Source: Candidatus Woesebacteria bacterium
GTDB taxonomy: Bacteria > Patescibacteriota > Microgenomatia > UBA8517
NCBI GenBank assembly: GCA_026394855.1
Contig: JAPLZT010000004.1
Location: 1 to 5,366 of the forward strand
DNA: 5,366 nt
Direction of reading: 5' to 3'
Shown here: positions 1 to 4,735 of the stretch, in pieces
How the letters are laid out: every line of letters begins with the position of its first letter
Position numbering within the stretch: the first letter of the stretch is position 1
The notes under the pieces: model-generated
The model's database searches: none
Seen by the model: only the letters and a program-made list of their open reading frames with translations
Told to the model about the DNA's origin: nothing
Translations under genes and position numbers: made by a program

Positions 1-637
1 ACAACTGGCAGTAGAACTTATTGAAAAGGAGGAAGCAGAAGCCTCTTTTAAGAAAGTCCCCGGTTATTATTGGGCAACCTGTGTCAATGTAAATGCAGGA
101 CTTGTTCATGGAATTCCTAAAAAAGAGATTGTATTTAAAAAAGGGGACATTGTAAGTGTGGATTTAGGGGTTTATTTTAAAGGCTTTCATACAGACTGCT
201 CTTTTAGTAAGGGAGTTGATGTAGATAGCAAGATCGAAAAGTTTCTCACCGTAGGTAAAGAGGCTCTTAAGAAGGCAATAGCTGCAACAATTGTAGGGAA
301 CAGAATATATGATATTTCAGAGGCAATTGAAAAGACTGTTATTTCGGCGGGCTACAGTCCGATTAGGGCTTTAGTTGGTCATGGGGTGGGAAGAGAGCTT
401 CATGAAGATCCCCAAATACCCTGTTTTCTCCCCGGGCCGAAAGAAGAGAGTACGGAAATTGCCGAAGGGGCAACATTTGCGATTGAAGTAATGTATGCTT
501 TAGGGGGTTCAGATTTGGTTCAGGAAAATGACGGGTGGACAATCGCAACACGGGATGGTAAAATATCAGCACTTTTCGAAGAGACTGTGGCGGTTGTCGA
601 TGGTCGGCCAAAAGTATTGACCGACTTTTTTGGGTAA
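1..637 (+). CDS. map: Type I methionine aminopeptidase, 5'-partial
   Basis: This cytosolic metalloenzyme removes the initiator methionine from new proteins. The frame is open from base 2 (base 1 is the last base of a cut codon), giving 211 visible residues. The N-terminal part, normally about 40 residues of a ~250-residue protein, lies outside the window. All metal and active-site positions of the pita-bread fold are present in order: His in GLVHGIP (codon 107-109), Asp in VDLG (161-163), Asp in HTDCS (194-196), His in GHGVGR (380-382), a second His in LHEDP (401-403), Glu in AIEVM (485-487) and Glu in FEET (578-580). The usual Glu-Pro after the fourth ligand (EPM in E. coli) is Glu-Val here. 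The GTG at 158 lies inside the conserved VDLG region and is not the start. The stop TAA directly abuts the infA ATG. map before infA is the standard order downstream of secY-adk, so those genes are expected upstream. Confidence 0.97.
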   Translation, partial: QLAVELIEKEEAEASFKKVPGYYWATCVNVNAGLVHGIPKKEIVFKKGDIVSVDLGVYFKGFHTDCSFSKGVDVDSKIEKFLTVGKEALKKAIAATIVGNRIYDISEAIEKTVISAGYSPIRALVGHGVGRELHEDPQIPCFLPGPKEESTEIAEGATFAIEVMYALGGSDLVQENDGWTIATRDGKISALFEETVAVVDGRPKVLTDFFG

Positions 638-856
638 ATGGGAAAAACTGTTGGAACAATTGAAATAAGCGGGGTTGTAACACAGGCTTTGCCTAATACA
701 ATGTTTAGGGTTGAGCTTGAGGATAAAAGAATTGTGCTGGCAACTTTAACAGGAAGGTTAAGAAGGAATTTTATTAGAATCTTTCCGGGAGATAGGGTAA
801 AAGTCGAAATGACGCCATATGATGAGGAAAGAGGCAGGATAAGTTATAAATTTTGA
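638..856 (+). CDS. infA: Translation initiation factor IF-1
   Basis: IF-1 binds the A site of the 30S subunit and helps IF-2 and IF-3 select initiator tRNA and the start codon. The 72-residue length is the same as in E. coli. The single OB fold is recognisable from the family block [10 protein letters not shown] (residues 19-28), the basic segment [10 protein letters not shown] (39-48), the GDRVKVE strand (51-57) and [10 protein letters not shown] (59-68). The ATG follows the map stop with no gap and there is no SD upstream, so initiation probably relies on coupling to map or on an SD-independent route. It ends in TGA, with rpmJ starting five bases later. TGA at exactly the expected length shows that TGA is a stop in this organism. 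Confidence 0.98.
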   Translation: MGKTVGTIEISGVVTQALPNTMFRVELEDKRIVLATLTGRLRRNFIRIFPGDRVKVEMTPYDEERGRISYKF

Positions 857-861
857 AAATT

Positions 862-975
862 ATGCAAGTAATTAGTTCATTACAAAAAAGATGCAAAGAC
901 TGTAAGTTTGTGAAGCGCGGTGGGGTTATGTACGTTATTTGTAAAAATTCTAAACACAAACAGAGGCAGGGATAA
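862..975 (+). CDS. rpmJ: Large-subunit ribosomal protein bL36
   Basis: bL36 is a tiny zinc-binding protein of the 50S subunit that sits on 23S rRNA near the base of the L7/L12 stalk. The frame encodes 37 residues, against 38 in E. coli. It is easily missed because of its size. The zinc knuckle is complete: Cys11-x2-Cys14, Cys27-x4-His32. The invariant ending KHKQRQG (residues 31-37) is present, so this is the C+ (zinc-binding) form. The start is the ATG five bases after the infA stop. No SD is visible in the A+T-rich junction. rpmJ between infA and rpsM is the common bacterial order. Confidence 0.96.
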   Translation: MQVISSLQKRCKDCKFVKRGGVMYVICKNSKHKQRQG

Positions 976-987
976 GCGTAAAAAAAT

Positions 988-1401
988 ATGGCAAGAATTG
1001 CAGGAATTGAATTAAATGATAACTGGAGGGTCGAATTTGCTCTTACAAGAGTAAAGGGTATCGGTTGGCCTTTGGCTGGGAAAATGATCGATACTTTGAA
1101 AGTTGATAGGTCAAAGAGAATGAAGGATTTAACTCCGGATGAGGTTGCAAAGATTACAGCCGAACTTGAAAAATATGATACTGAAGGAGATCTTTTTAGG
1201 AAAGTCAGGGCAAATATTGCCAGACTTCAAACAATTGGAAGCTATAGGGGGTTAAGACACTCTAAGAATCTTCCTGTTAGAGGTCAAAGAACAAGAGTAA
1301 ATGCCAGAACAAAAAGAGGTAAAAGAAAGACAATAGGAGCATTTAAGAAAGAAGTTTTAAGCAGTAAGAAAGTAGCAGAGACGACAGAGTCTAAAAAATA
1401 A
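988..1401 (+). CDS. rpsM: Small-subunit ribosomal protein uS13
   Basis: uS13 lies in the head of the 30S subunit, contacts the 50S subunit through intersubunit bridges, and reaches the P-site tRNA with its C-terminal tail. The N-terminus MARIAGIEL and the helix-two-turns-helix region with VKGIG (residues 22-26) are typical. The family signature lies at 87-108 and includes GLRHSKNLPVRGQRT and NART. At 137 residues it is about 20 longer than E. coli uS13 because of an added Lys/Glu/Ser-rich tail (about 118-137). The 12-nt gap after rpmJ has no SD, only an A-run. The start is set by the conserved MARIAG sequence. Confidence 0.97.
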   Translation: MARIAGIELNDNWRVEFALTRVKGIGWPLAGKMIDTLKVDRSKRMKDLTPDEVAKITAELEKYDTEGDLFRKVRANIARLQTIGSYRGLRHSKNLPVRGQRTRVNARTKRGKRKTIGAFKKEVLSSKKVAETTESKK

Positions 1402-1403
1402 GC

Positions 1404-1751
1404 ATGGATTTAGCAAAGATTTATATCTCGGCATCTTTTAACAATACCCTAGTTACAGCAACTAATGAAAAGGGTGAGGTTCTGGCTTGGGGATCCTCCG
1501 GTTCGGTTGGTTTTAAGGGAACCAGAAAATCAACTCCATTTGCTGCAACCTCTGCGGTCGAGAAAGTTATGAATAAGATAAAAGCAGAGAATGGAGTAAA
1601 AGAGGCCGAAATTTATCTTAAAGGCCCTGGTCCCGGCCGCGATGCGGCTTTAAGGGCAGTTAAAGCATCAGGAGTTAGAATCTCTTTAATTGCCGATATT
1701 ACGCCTATTCCACACAACGGTCCAAGACCAAAGAAAAGGAGAAGAGCGTAA
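1404..1751 (+). CDS. rpsK: Small-subunit ribosomal protein uS11, short N-terminus
   Basis: uS11 sits on the 30S platform, where it contacts 16S rRNA near the E-site mRNA path. Family blocks are clear: SASFNNTLVTAT (residues 9-20), FKGTRKSTPFAA (37-48), KGPGPGRDAALRA (73-85) and the C-terminal PHNGPRPKKRRR (103-114), which includes the Asn-Gly site that is an isoaspartate in E. coli. The product is 115 residues against 129 in E. coli. The basic N-terminal tail before the first strand is missing. Extension upstream is not possible: an in-frame TAA lies at 1392-1394, with only an ATA codon between it and this ATG. The gene starts two bases after the rpsM stop, has no SD, and overlaps rpsD by one base (TAATG). 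Confidence 0.97.
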   Translation: MDLAKIYISASFNNTLVTATNEKGEVLAWGSSGSVGFKGTRKSTPFAATSAVEKVMNKIKAENGVKEAEIYLKGPGPGRDAALRAVKASGVRISLIADITPIPHNGPRPKKRRRA

Positions 1752-2350
1752 TGGCAAGATATACCGGTCCTAAAGATAGATTATCAAGAAGAGAGGGTTT
1801 TGATCTTTTCGGAACAGGATTAAAACTGACAAGACTTATGGTCCCACCGGGAGTTCATGGCCCAAAAGGGTCAAGGGGTTCTTCCCAGTATGGAAAGCAG
1901 CTTAGAGAAAAGCAGAAGGTTAAAAGGCTATATGGCCTCTTGGAAAAACAGTTTAGAAAATATGTTGAGACGGCTCTTAAATCCAAAGGAAATACAGGGG
2001 AAAAATTGATAGGTCTATTGGAAAGAAGGCTTGATAATGTAATTTTCCGTTTGGGATTTGCTCCATCAAGGCCTGCAGCCAGACAGATCGTTTCTCACGG
2101 CCACGTTTTGGTTGACGGTAAAAAAGTTAATATTCCTTCATATCAGCTTGTAGTTGGTCAGACGGTTAGGCTTGATTCAAAGGGAATGAATATACCGGTA
2201 GTTGCTAAACTTCTTAAAAGTGAAGAAATAAAAGTACCTCTCTGGCTTGAGAAGAAAGCTGTGGTGGGGAAAGTTGCCAGAGATCCAAAGCGTGAAGATA
2301 TACTTGAGCCAATTAGCGAGAAGGATATAGTTGAGTTTTACTCAAGATAG
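1751..2350 (+). CDS. rpsD: Small-subunit ribosomal protein uS4
   Basis: uS4 is a primary 16S rRNA binder that nucleates 30S assembly at the five-way junction of the 5' domain and lines the mRNA entry channel. In several bacteria it also represses its own operon. The 199-residue protein has the N-terminal MARYTGPKDRLSRREG, a helical domain, and the S4 RNA-binding domain at about 91-155 (RRLDNVIFRLGFAPSRPAAR, then SHGHVLVDGKKVNIPSY). It contains no cysteine, so it is a zinc-independent (C-) form. An SD-like AAGGAG at 1736-1741, inside the end of rpsK, precedes the ATG by nine bases, and the start overlaps the rpsK stop. rpsD between rpsK and rpoA matches the E. coli alpha-operon order. Confidence 0.98.
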   Translation: MARYTGPKDRLSRREGFDLFGTGLKLTRLMVPPGVHGPKGSRGSSQYGKQLREKQKVKRLYGLLEKQFRKYVETALKSKGNTGEKLIGLLERRLDNVIFRLGFAPSRPAARQIVSHGHVLVDGKKVNIPSYQLVVGQTVRLDSKGMNIPVVAKLLKSEEIKVPLWLEKKAVVGKVARDPKREDILEPISEKDIVEFYSR

Positions 2351-2359
2351 GTAAACCTA
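2348..2359. repeat. Short inverted repeat at rpsD end
   Basis: TAGGT and ACCTA (2348-2352 and 2355-2359) are perfect complements separated by two bases. They overlap the rpsD stop codon. In RNA the innermost pair would open, giving a four-pair stem with a TAAA loop, which is weak. It is the first of several inverted repeats in the rpsD-rpoA gap. No T-run follows, so it is not an intrinsic terminator. It may be chance. Confidence 0.35.
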
Positions 2360-2368
2360 GATTGAGCC

Positions 2369-2387
2369 AAGGATCCCATTGATCCTT
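2369..2387 (+). other. Hairpin in rpsD-rpoA gap
   Basis: AAGGATC (2369-2375) and GATCCTT (2381-2387) form a perfect seven-pair stem around the loop CCATT. The right arm can instead pair with a following arm: CCTTA (2384-2388) with TAAGG (2391-2395). A further small stem, AGGTA with TACCT, lies at 2399-2411. The main hairpin lacks a T-tract and so is not a classic terminator. It could be an RNA stability or processing element, or a protein-binding leader. Its right arm overlaps the proposed rpoA -35 box. The pairing is seen directly; a function is not shown. Confidence 0.55.
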
Positions 2388-2407
2388 ACTTAAGGTAAAG
2401 GTAAAAT
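2379..2407 (+). promoter_or_regulatory. Promoter for rpoA-rplQ-rplM-rpsI
   Basis: TTGATC at 2379-2384 (4/6 match to the -35 consensus) and TAAAAT at 2402-2407 (5/6 match to the -10 consensus) are separated by exactly 17 bases. Transcription would start near 2414, giving a leader of about 27 nt that contains the strong SD of rpoA. It lies in the only sizeable gap of the operon, which supports a real internal promoter. No TSS data are available. Confidence 0.55.
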
Positions 2408-2422
2408 ACCTGAGTCTTGAAA

Positions 2423-2432
2423 AAGGAGGTGA
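2423..2432 (+). promoter_or_regulatory. Perfect Shine-Dalgarno of rpoA
   Basis: AAGGAGGTGA is fully complementary to the usual anti-SD tail of 16S rRNA (TCACCTCCTT). It ends eight bases before the ATG at 2441. It decides the start of rpoA: the in-frame TTG at 2417 lies upstream of this site and would place it inside the coding region. Confidence 0.9.
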
Positions 2433-2440
2433 CAACAAAG

Positions 2441-3355
2441 ATGAGTGTACCATTATTTGAAATTAAAGAAGAAAAGAAAGAGAAAAATTACGCAAAATTT
2501 GCGATTACTCCTCTGGAGAGAGGGTATGGTGATACGTTAGGAAATGCCCTAAGAAGGGTGCTTTTAACCTCGCTTCCCGGAGCAGCAATTACATCTGTCA
2601 AACTTGCAGGAGTTAAACATCAATTTTCTACCCTAAAAGGTATGAAAGAAGATGTTGTTGAATTTTTACTTAATTTGAAAAAAGTCAGATTTTCATATTC
2701 CGGAGAAAAGCCCGCTAAAGCTTCTCTGTCGGTTAAAACCGCGGGAGAGGTTAGAGCCAATGATATTAAAGTTGGGGTAAATGTAAAAATAGCAAATCCT
2801 GAATTCGTTCTAGCGGTTATTAACAAAGGATCAAAATTAGAGGCAGATATGGAAATTGAGGCAGGGGTTGGATATTCTCCAGCAGATGAAAGATCATCCG
2901 GAGAAATAGGTCTAATTGCCCTGGACGCTTCTTTTTCGCCTATTGTCAGAGTTAATTACAAAATTGAGGAAACCCGAGTTGGAAGACTTACAAACTATGA
3001 CAAATTAAATTTTGAGATTTGGACTGACGGAACGGTTGACCCAAAAGAGGCACTGGTTTCCGGAGCAAAAATACTTATGTCCCATCTTAATCAAATTGTT
3101 AATCCAAAAGTAGTTGCCAAAGAAGAGAAAGTTGTTGATACCAGTTTAGGAATGACGGGAAAGCTTTCCGTTGAAGAAATCGGCCTTCCAACAAGAGTCG
3201 CCAATGCATTATCTAAAGCAGGTTACGAAACAGTTGAGCAGTTATATGGAGCCAAGAAAGAAGATTTGGCTAAGGTAAGAAACCTTGGAGAAAAATCGCT
3301 TAAAATAATTAAGGCCGCTCTTGGTCAAAAAGGCGTAACTTGGGAGGTAATCTAA
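2441..3355 (+). CDS. rpoA: RNA polymerase alpha subunit
   Basis: The alpha dimer is the assembly platform of RNA polymerase, and its C-terminal domain contacts UP elements and activators. From the ATG at 2441 the product is 304 residues, against 329 in E. coli. The N-terminal domain (about 1-222) holds the dimerisation helix region PLERGYGDTLGNALRRVLL (24-42) and a typical insert domain. A short linker leads to the C-terminal domain (about 240-304). There the DNA-contact residues match E. coli: Arg252 and Asn255 in TRVANAL (R265, N268) and the NLGEKSL motif at 281-287 (N294, G296, K298, S299). A binding-competent CTD is therefore expected. A TTG at 2417 would add eight residues, but the perfect SD at 2423-2432 argues for 2441. 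The gene lies after a 90-nt gap with its own promoter candidate; rplQ follows one base after the stop. Confidence 0.98.
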   Translation: MSVPLFEIKEEKKEKNYAKFAITPLERGYGDTLGNALRRVLLTSLPGAAITSVKLAGVKHQFSTLKGMKEDVVEFLLNLKKVRFSYSGEKPAKASLSVKTAGEVRANDIKVGVNVKIANPEFVLAVINKGSKLEADMEIEAGVGYSPADERSSGEIGLIALDASFSPIVRVNYKIEETRVGRLTNYDKLNFEIWTDGTVDPKEALVSGAKILMSHLNQIVNPKVVAKEEKVVDTSLGMTGKLSVEEIGLPTRVANALSKAGYETVEQLYGAKKEDLAKVRNLGEKSLKIIKAALGQKGVTWEVI

Positions 3356-3356
3356 A

Positions 3357-3767
3357 ATGAGGAAGATGGTTTTCGGAAAAAAACTTTCCCGGGGCAAAAA
3401 GGGAAGGGAAGCTCTTTTGAAGTCACTAGTGCGGGCCGTTGTTGTCAGTGGAAAAGTTGTAACGACAAAAGCAAAGGCAAAAGCCATTATCGGTCAGATT
3501 GATAAGATAGTCACTTTAGCCAAAAAAGGTACGCTGGATTCAAGAAGAAGGGTACTGGCTTTTTTGGGTAATGATAGAGATACTGCCGAAAGGTTAGTTA
3601 ATACTTTGGCTCCCTCTTTTTCGAGTAGAAATAGTGGTTATACAAGAATTATTCTTCTTCCTTCAAGAAAAGGAGATAATGCTCAAATGGCAAGACTTGA
3701 ATGGGTCGATGAGGTAAAAGAAGTAAAGAAAGAAGAAAAGAAGGTTGTAGCTAAAAAACAAAAATGA
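3357..3767 (+). CDS. rplQ: Large-subunit ribosomal protein bL17
   Basis: bL17 lies on the solvent side of the 50S subunit near the tunnel exit and takes part in early 50S assembly. The 136 residues show the basic N-terminus (KKLSRGKKGREALLKSL, residues 8-24), TTKAKAKAI (36-44), the conserved SSRNSGYTRII (89-99) and the GDNAQMARLEWVD block (106-118). A Lys/Glu-rich tail follows (about 119-136) and is longer than in many homologues. A good SD, GGGAGGT (3342-3348), lies inside the rpoA 3' end at suitable spacing, so rplQ seems to have its own initiation signal. The stop TGA overlaps the rplM ATG by four bases (ATGA), a classic coupling arrangement. Confidence 0.97.
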   Translation: MRKMVFGKKLSRGKKGREALLKSLVRAVVVSGKVVTTKAKAKAIIGQIDKIVTLAKKGTLDSRRRVLAFLGNDRDTAERLVNTLAPSFSSRNSGYTRIILLPSRKGDNAQMARLEWVDEVKEVKKEEKKVVAKKQK

Positions 3768-4180
3768 AAACGTACCACCCGACTCAAAAAGAAGTTATAA
3801 GAAACTGGAATTTAGTTGATGCCAAGGGAGAAATTTTGGGAAGGTTGTCGTCTAAGGTTGCCCAACTTCTTACGGGAAAAGGAAAGGCAACCTATTCACC
3901 TCACATGGATTCCGGAGATTATGTTGTAGTTATAAACGCGGAAAAGATTGAATTAACCGGAAAAAAGAAAACACAAAAGGTGTATAGAAGCCATTCCGGC
4001 TACCCCGGAGGGTTTAAAGAAGTAAGCTTTGCTAAAATGAGTAAGGAGAAGCCGGAAGAGATAATTAAACATGCAATTAACGGAATGCTTCCTGACAACA
4101 GGTTGAAGAAAGATAGGTTAACAAGACTTAAGATAGTTGTAGGAGACGAAAATCCATATCAAGATAAATGGCAAAAATAA
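3764..4180 (+). CDS. rplM: Large-subunit ribosomal protein uL13
   Basis: uL13 is an early-assembling 50S protein that binds 23S rRNA on the solvent side. The 138-residue product has the family features WNLVDAKGEILGRLSSKVAQ (15-34), LTGKGKATYSPHMDSGDYVV (36-55), the KTQKVYRSHSGYPGGFK block (69-85) and the signature region MLPDNRL (108-114). In the usual HPH segment near the end, this protein has ENPYQDKWQK instead, a mild variation. Translation is probably coupled to rplQ through the ATGA overlap, since no SD lies at a usable distance. The 3' end overlaps rpsI by 13 nt. The rplM-rpsI pair is conserved across bacteria; here it is joined directly to the alpha operon. Confidence 0.97.
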   Translation: MKTYHPTQKEVIRNWNLVDAKGEILGRLSSKVAQLLTGKGKATYSPHMDSGDYVVVINAEKIELTGKKKTQKVYRSHSGYPGGFKEVSFAKMSKEKPEEIIKHAINGMLPDNRLKKDRLTRLKIVVGDENPYQDKWQK

Positions 4181-4569
4181 ATTATTCGTACGCAGGGGGT
4201 AAAAGAAAAGAATCATCTGCAAGGGTGAGAGTGTTTCATGGAAAGGGAGAAAATACCGTAAATGGAATTTCAGCCGAAAAGTATTTTCCTGGGAAAATCT
4301 CAGAGAGTGTCTGGAAAAAGCCTTTTGAAGTTACCGAAACCTCAGAGAAATACTACTTTAGCGCAAAGGTTGTCGGCGGTGGAAAACAGGGTCAACTTGA
4401 TGCCGTAGTTAATGGAATTGCAAAGGCATTGGTTAAGGTTTCAGAAGAGAAATATAAAAAGGAACTTCGAAAGTTTGGTCTTTTAACAAGAGACTCAAGA
4501 ATCAGACAAAGAAGAATGGTGGGAATGGGCGGAAAGAGCCGTCGTCAGAAGCAATCTCCTAAGAGGTAA
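4168..4569 (+). CDS. rpsI: Small-subunit ribosomal protein uS9
   Basis: uS9 sits in the 30S head, and its extended C-terminal tail touches the anticodon stem-loop of P-site tRNA. The 133 residues contain AGGKRKESSARVRV (9-22), the core VVGGGKQGQLDAVVNGIAKA (68-87), LLTRDSRIRQRR (105-116) and the invariant-type end SPKR (130-133), where the terminal Lys-Arg is the tRNA-contacting part. The start overlaps the end of rplM by 13 nt in another frame. No SD is nearby, so re-initiation after rplM is likely. It is the last ribosomal gene of the block, and no clear terminator follows. Confidence 0.97.
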   Translation: MAKINYSYAGGKRKESSARVRVFHGKGENTVNGISAEKYFPGKISESVWKKPFEVTETSEKYYFSAKVVGGGKQGQLDAVVNGIAKALVKVSEEKYKKELRKFGLLTRDSRIRQRRMVGMGGKSRRQKQSPKR

Positions 4570-4576
4570 TTAGATC

Positions 4577-4585
4577 TGCTAAAAT
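4577..4585 (+). promoter_or_regulatory. Extended -10 promoter for tRNA-Pro
   Basis: TGCTAAAAT is an extended -10 element (TGn followed by TAAAAT, the same hexamer proposed for rpoA). Transcription would start near 4592, about six bases before the tRNA. No convincing -35 box lies 17 bases upstream (TCCTAA), which extended -10 promoters can tolerate. Read-through from rpsI is the alternative. Confidence 0.45.
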
Positions 4586-4597
4586 ACAAGTTGTTCA

Positions 4598-4671
4598 CAG
4601 GGTGTAGCTCAGTTGGTAGAGCGCTGCTATGGGGTAGCAGAGGTTCGCTGGTTCGAGCCCAGTCACCCTGA
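4598..4671 (+). tRNA. tRNA-Pro (anticodon GGG)
   Basis: A full cloverleaf can be folded. The acceptor stem is CAGGGTG/CACCCTG (4598-4604 with 4664-4670). The D arm is GCTC/GAGC (4607-4610 with 4619-4622). The anticodon stem is CTGCT/AGCAG around the loop ATGGGGT, so the anticodon is GGG (4631-4633) followed by G37. The T arm is GCTGG/CCAGT around TTCGAGC, with one G-U pair. It reads the proline codons CCC and CCU. The C1-G72 pair and discriminator A73 (4671) are the elements that mark bacterial tRNA-Pro, and the A32/U38 loop ends are as I recall them for E. coli tRNA-Pro(GGG). The variable loop has six bases (AGGTTC), one more than the common five. CCA is not encoded (ACAT follows), so a CCA-adding enzyme is needed. 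No intron is present. Confidence 0.95.
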
Positions 4672-4700
4672 CATACCTTATAAAATACGAAAAGAGGATA

Positions 4701-4729
4701 TTGACTTCGTTTTTACTTCGGTATTTAAT
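4701..4729 (+). promoter_or_regulatory. Promoter of the zinc-finger/nuclease gene
   Basis: TTGACT at 4701-4706 (5/6 match) and TTTAAT at 4724-4729 (5/6 match) are separated by exactly 17 bases. Only six bases separate the -10 box from the ATG at 4736, so the predicted transcription start falls on or next to the A of the start codon. This implies a leaderless mRNA. A direct repeat ACTTCG (4704-4709 and 4715-4720, about one helical turn apart) lies within the promoter and could be an operator, but it is short. Confidence 0.6.
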
Positions 4730-4735
4730 TAATTA

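Noticed and set aside
158..637. A separate gene starting at the GTG at 158
   Set aside because: The frame is open back to base 2, and upstream codons encode the conserved methionine aminopeptidase segment with the first active-site His. It is one truncated map gene.
363..683. Minus-strand open frame of 106 codons
   Set aside because: It is antisense to map and infA, both strongly conserved, and has no recognisable product.
854..856. Recoded UGA (UGA=Gly) as in some CPR lineages
   Set aside because: infA and rplQ end with TGA at normal family lengths, and no in-frame TGA interrupts any conserved protein.
2369..2400. Rho-independent terminator after rpsD
   Set aside because: The seven-pair hairpin is real, but the following bases are ACTTAAGG with no T-run.
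2417..2440. TTG at 2417 as the rpoA start
   Set aside because: The perfect SD at 2423-2432 would lie inside the coding region and fits only the ATG at 2441. The extra eight residues match no family block I know.
4598..4671. Intron or homing site inside the tRNA
   Set aside because: All stems and loops are contiguous and of normal size; no insertion is present.
4687..4714. Intrinsic terminator after the tRNA (ACGAA/TTCGT followed by five T)
   Set aside because: The stem has only five weak pairs, a 14-base loop, and overlaps a better-supported promoter. It may act weakly, but I cannot support it.
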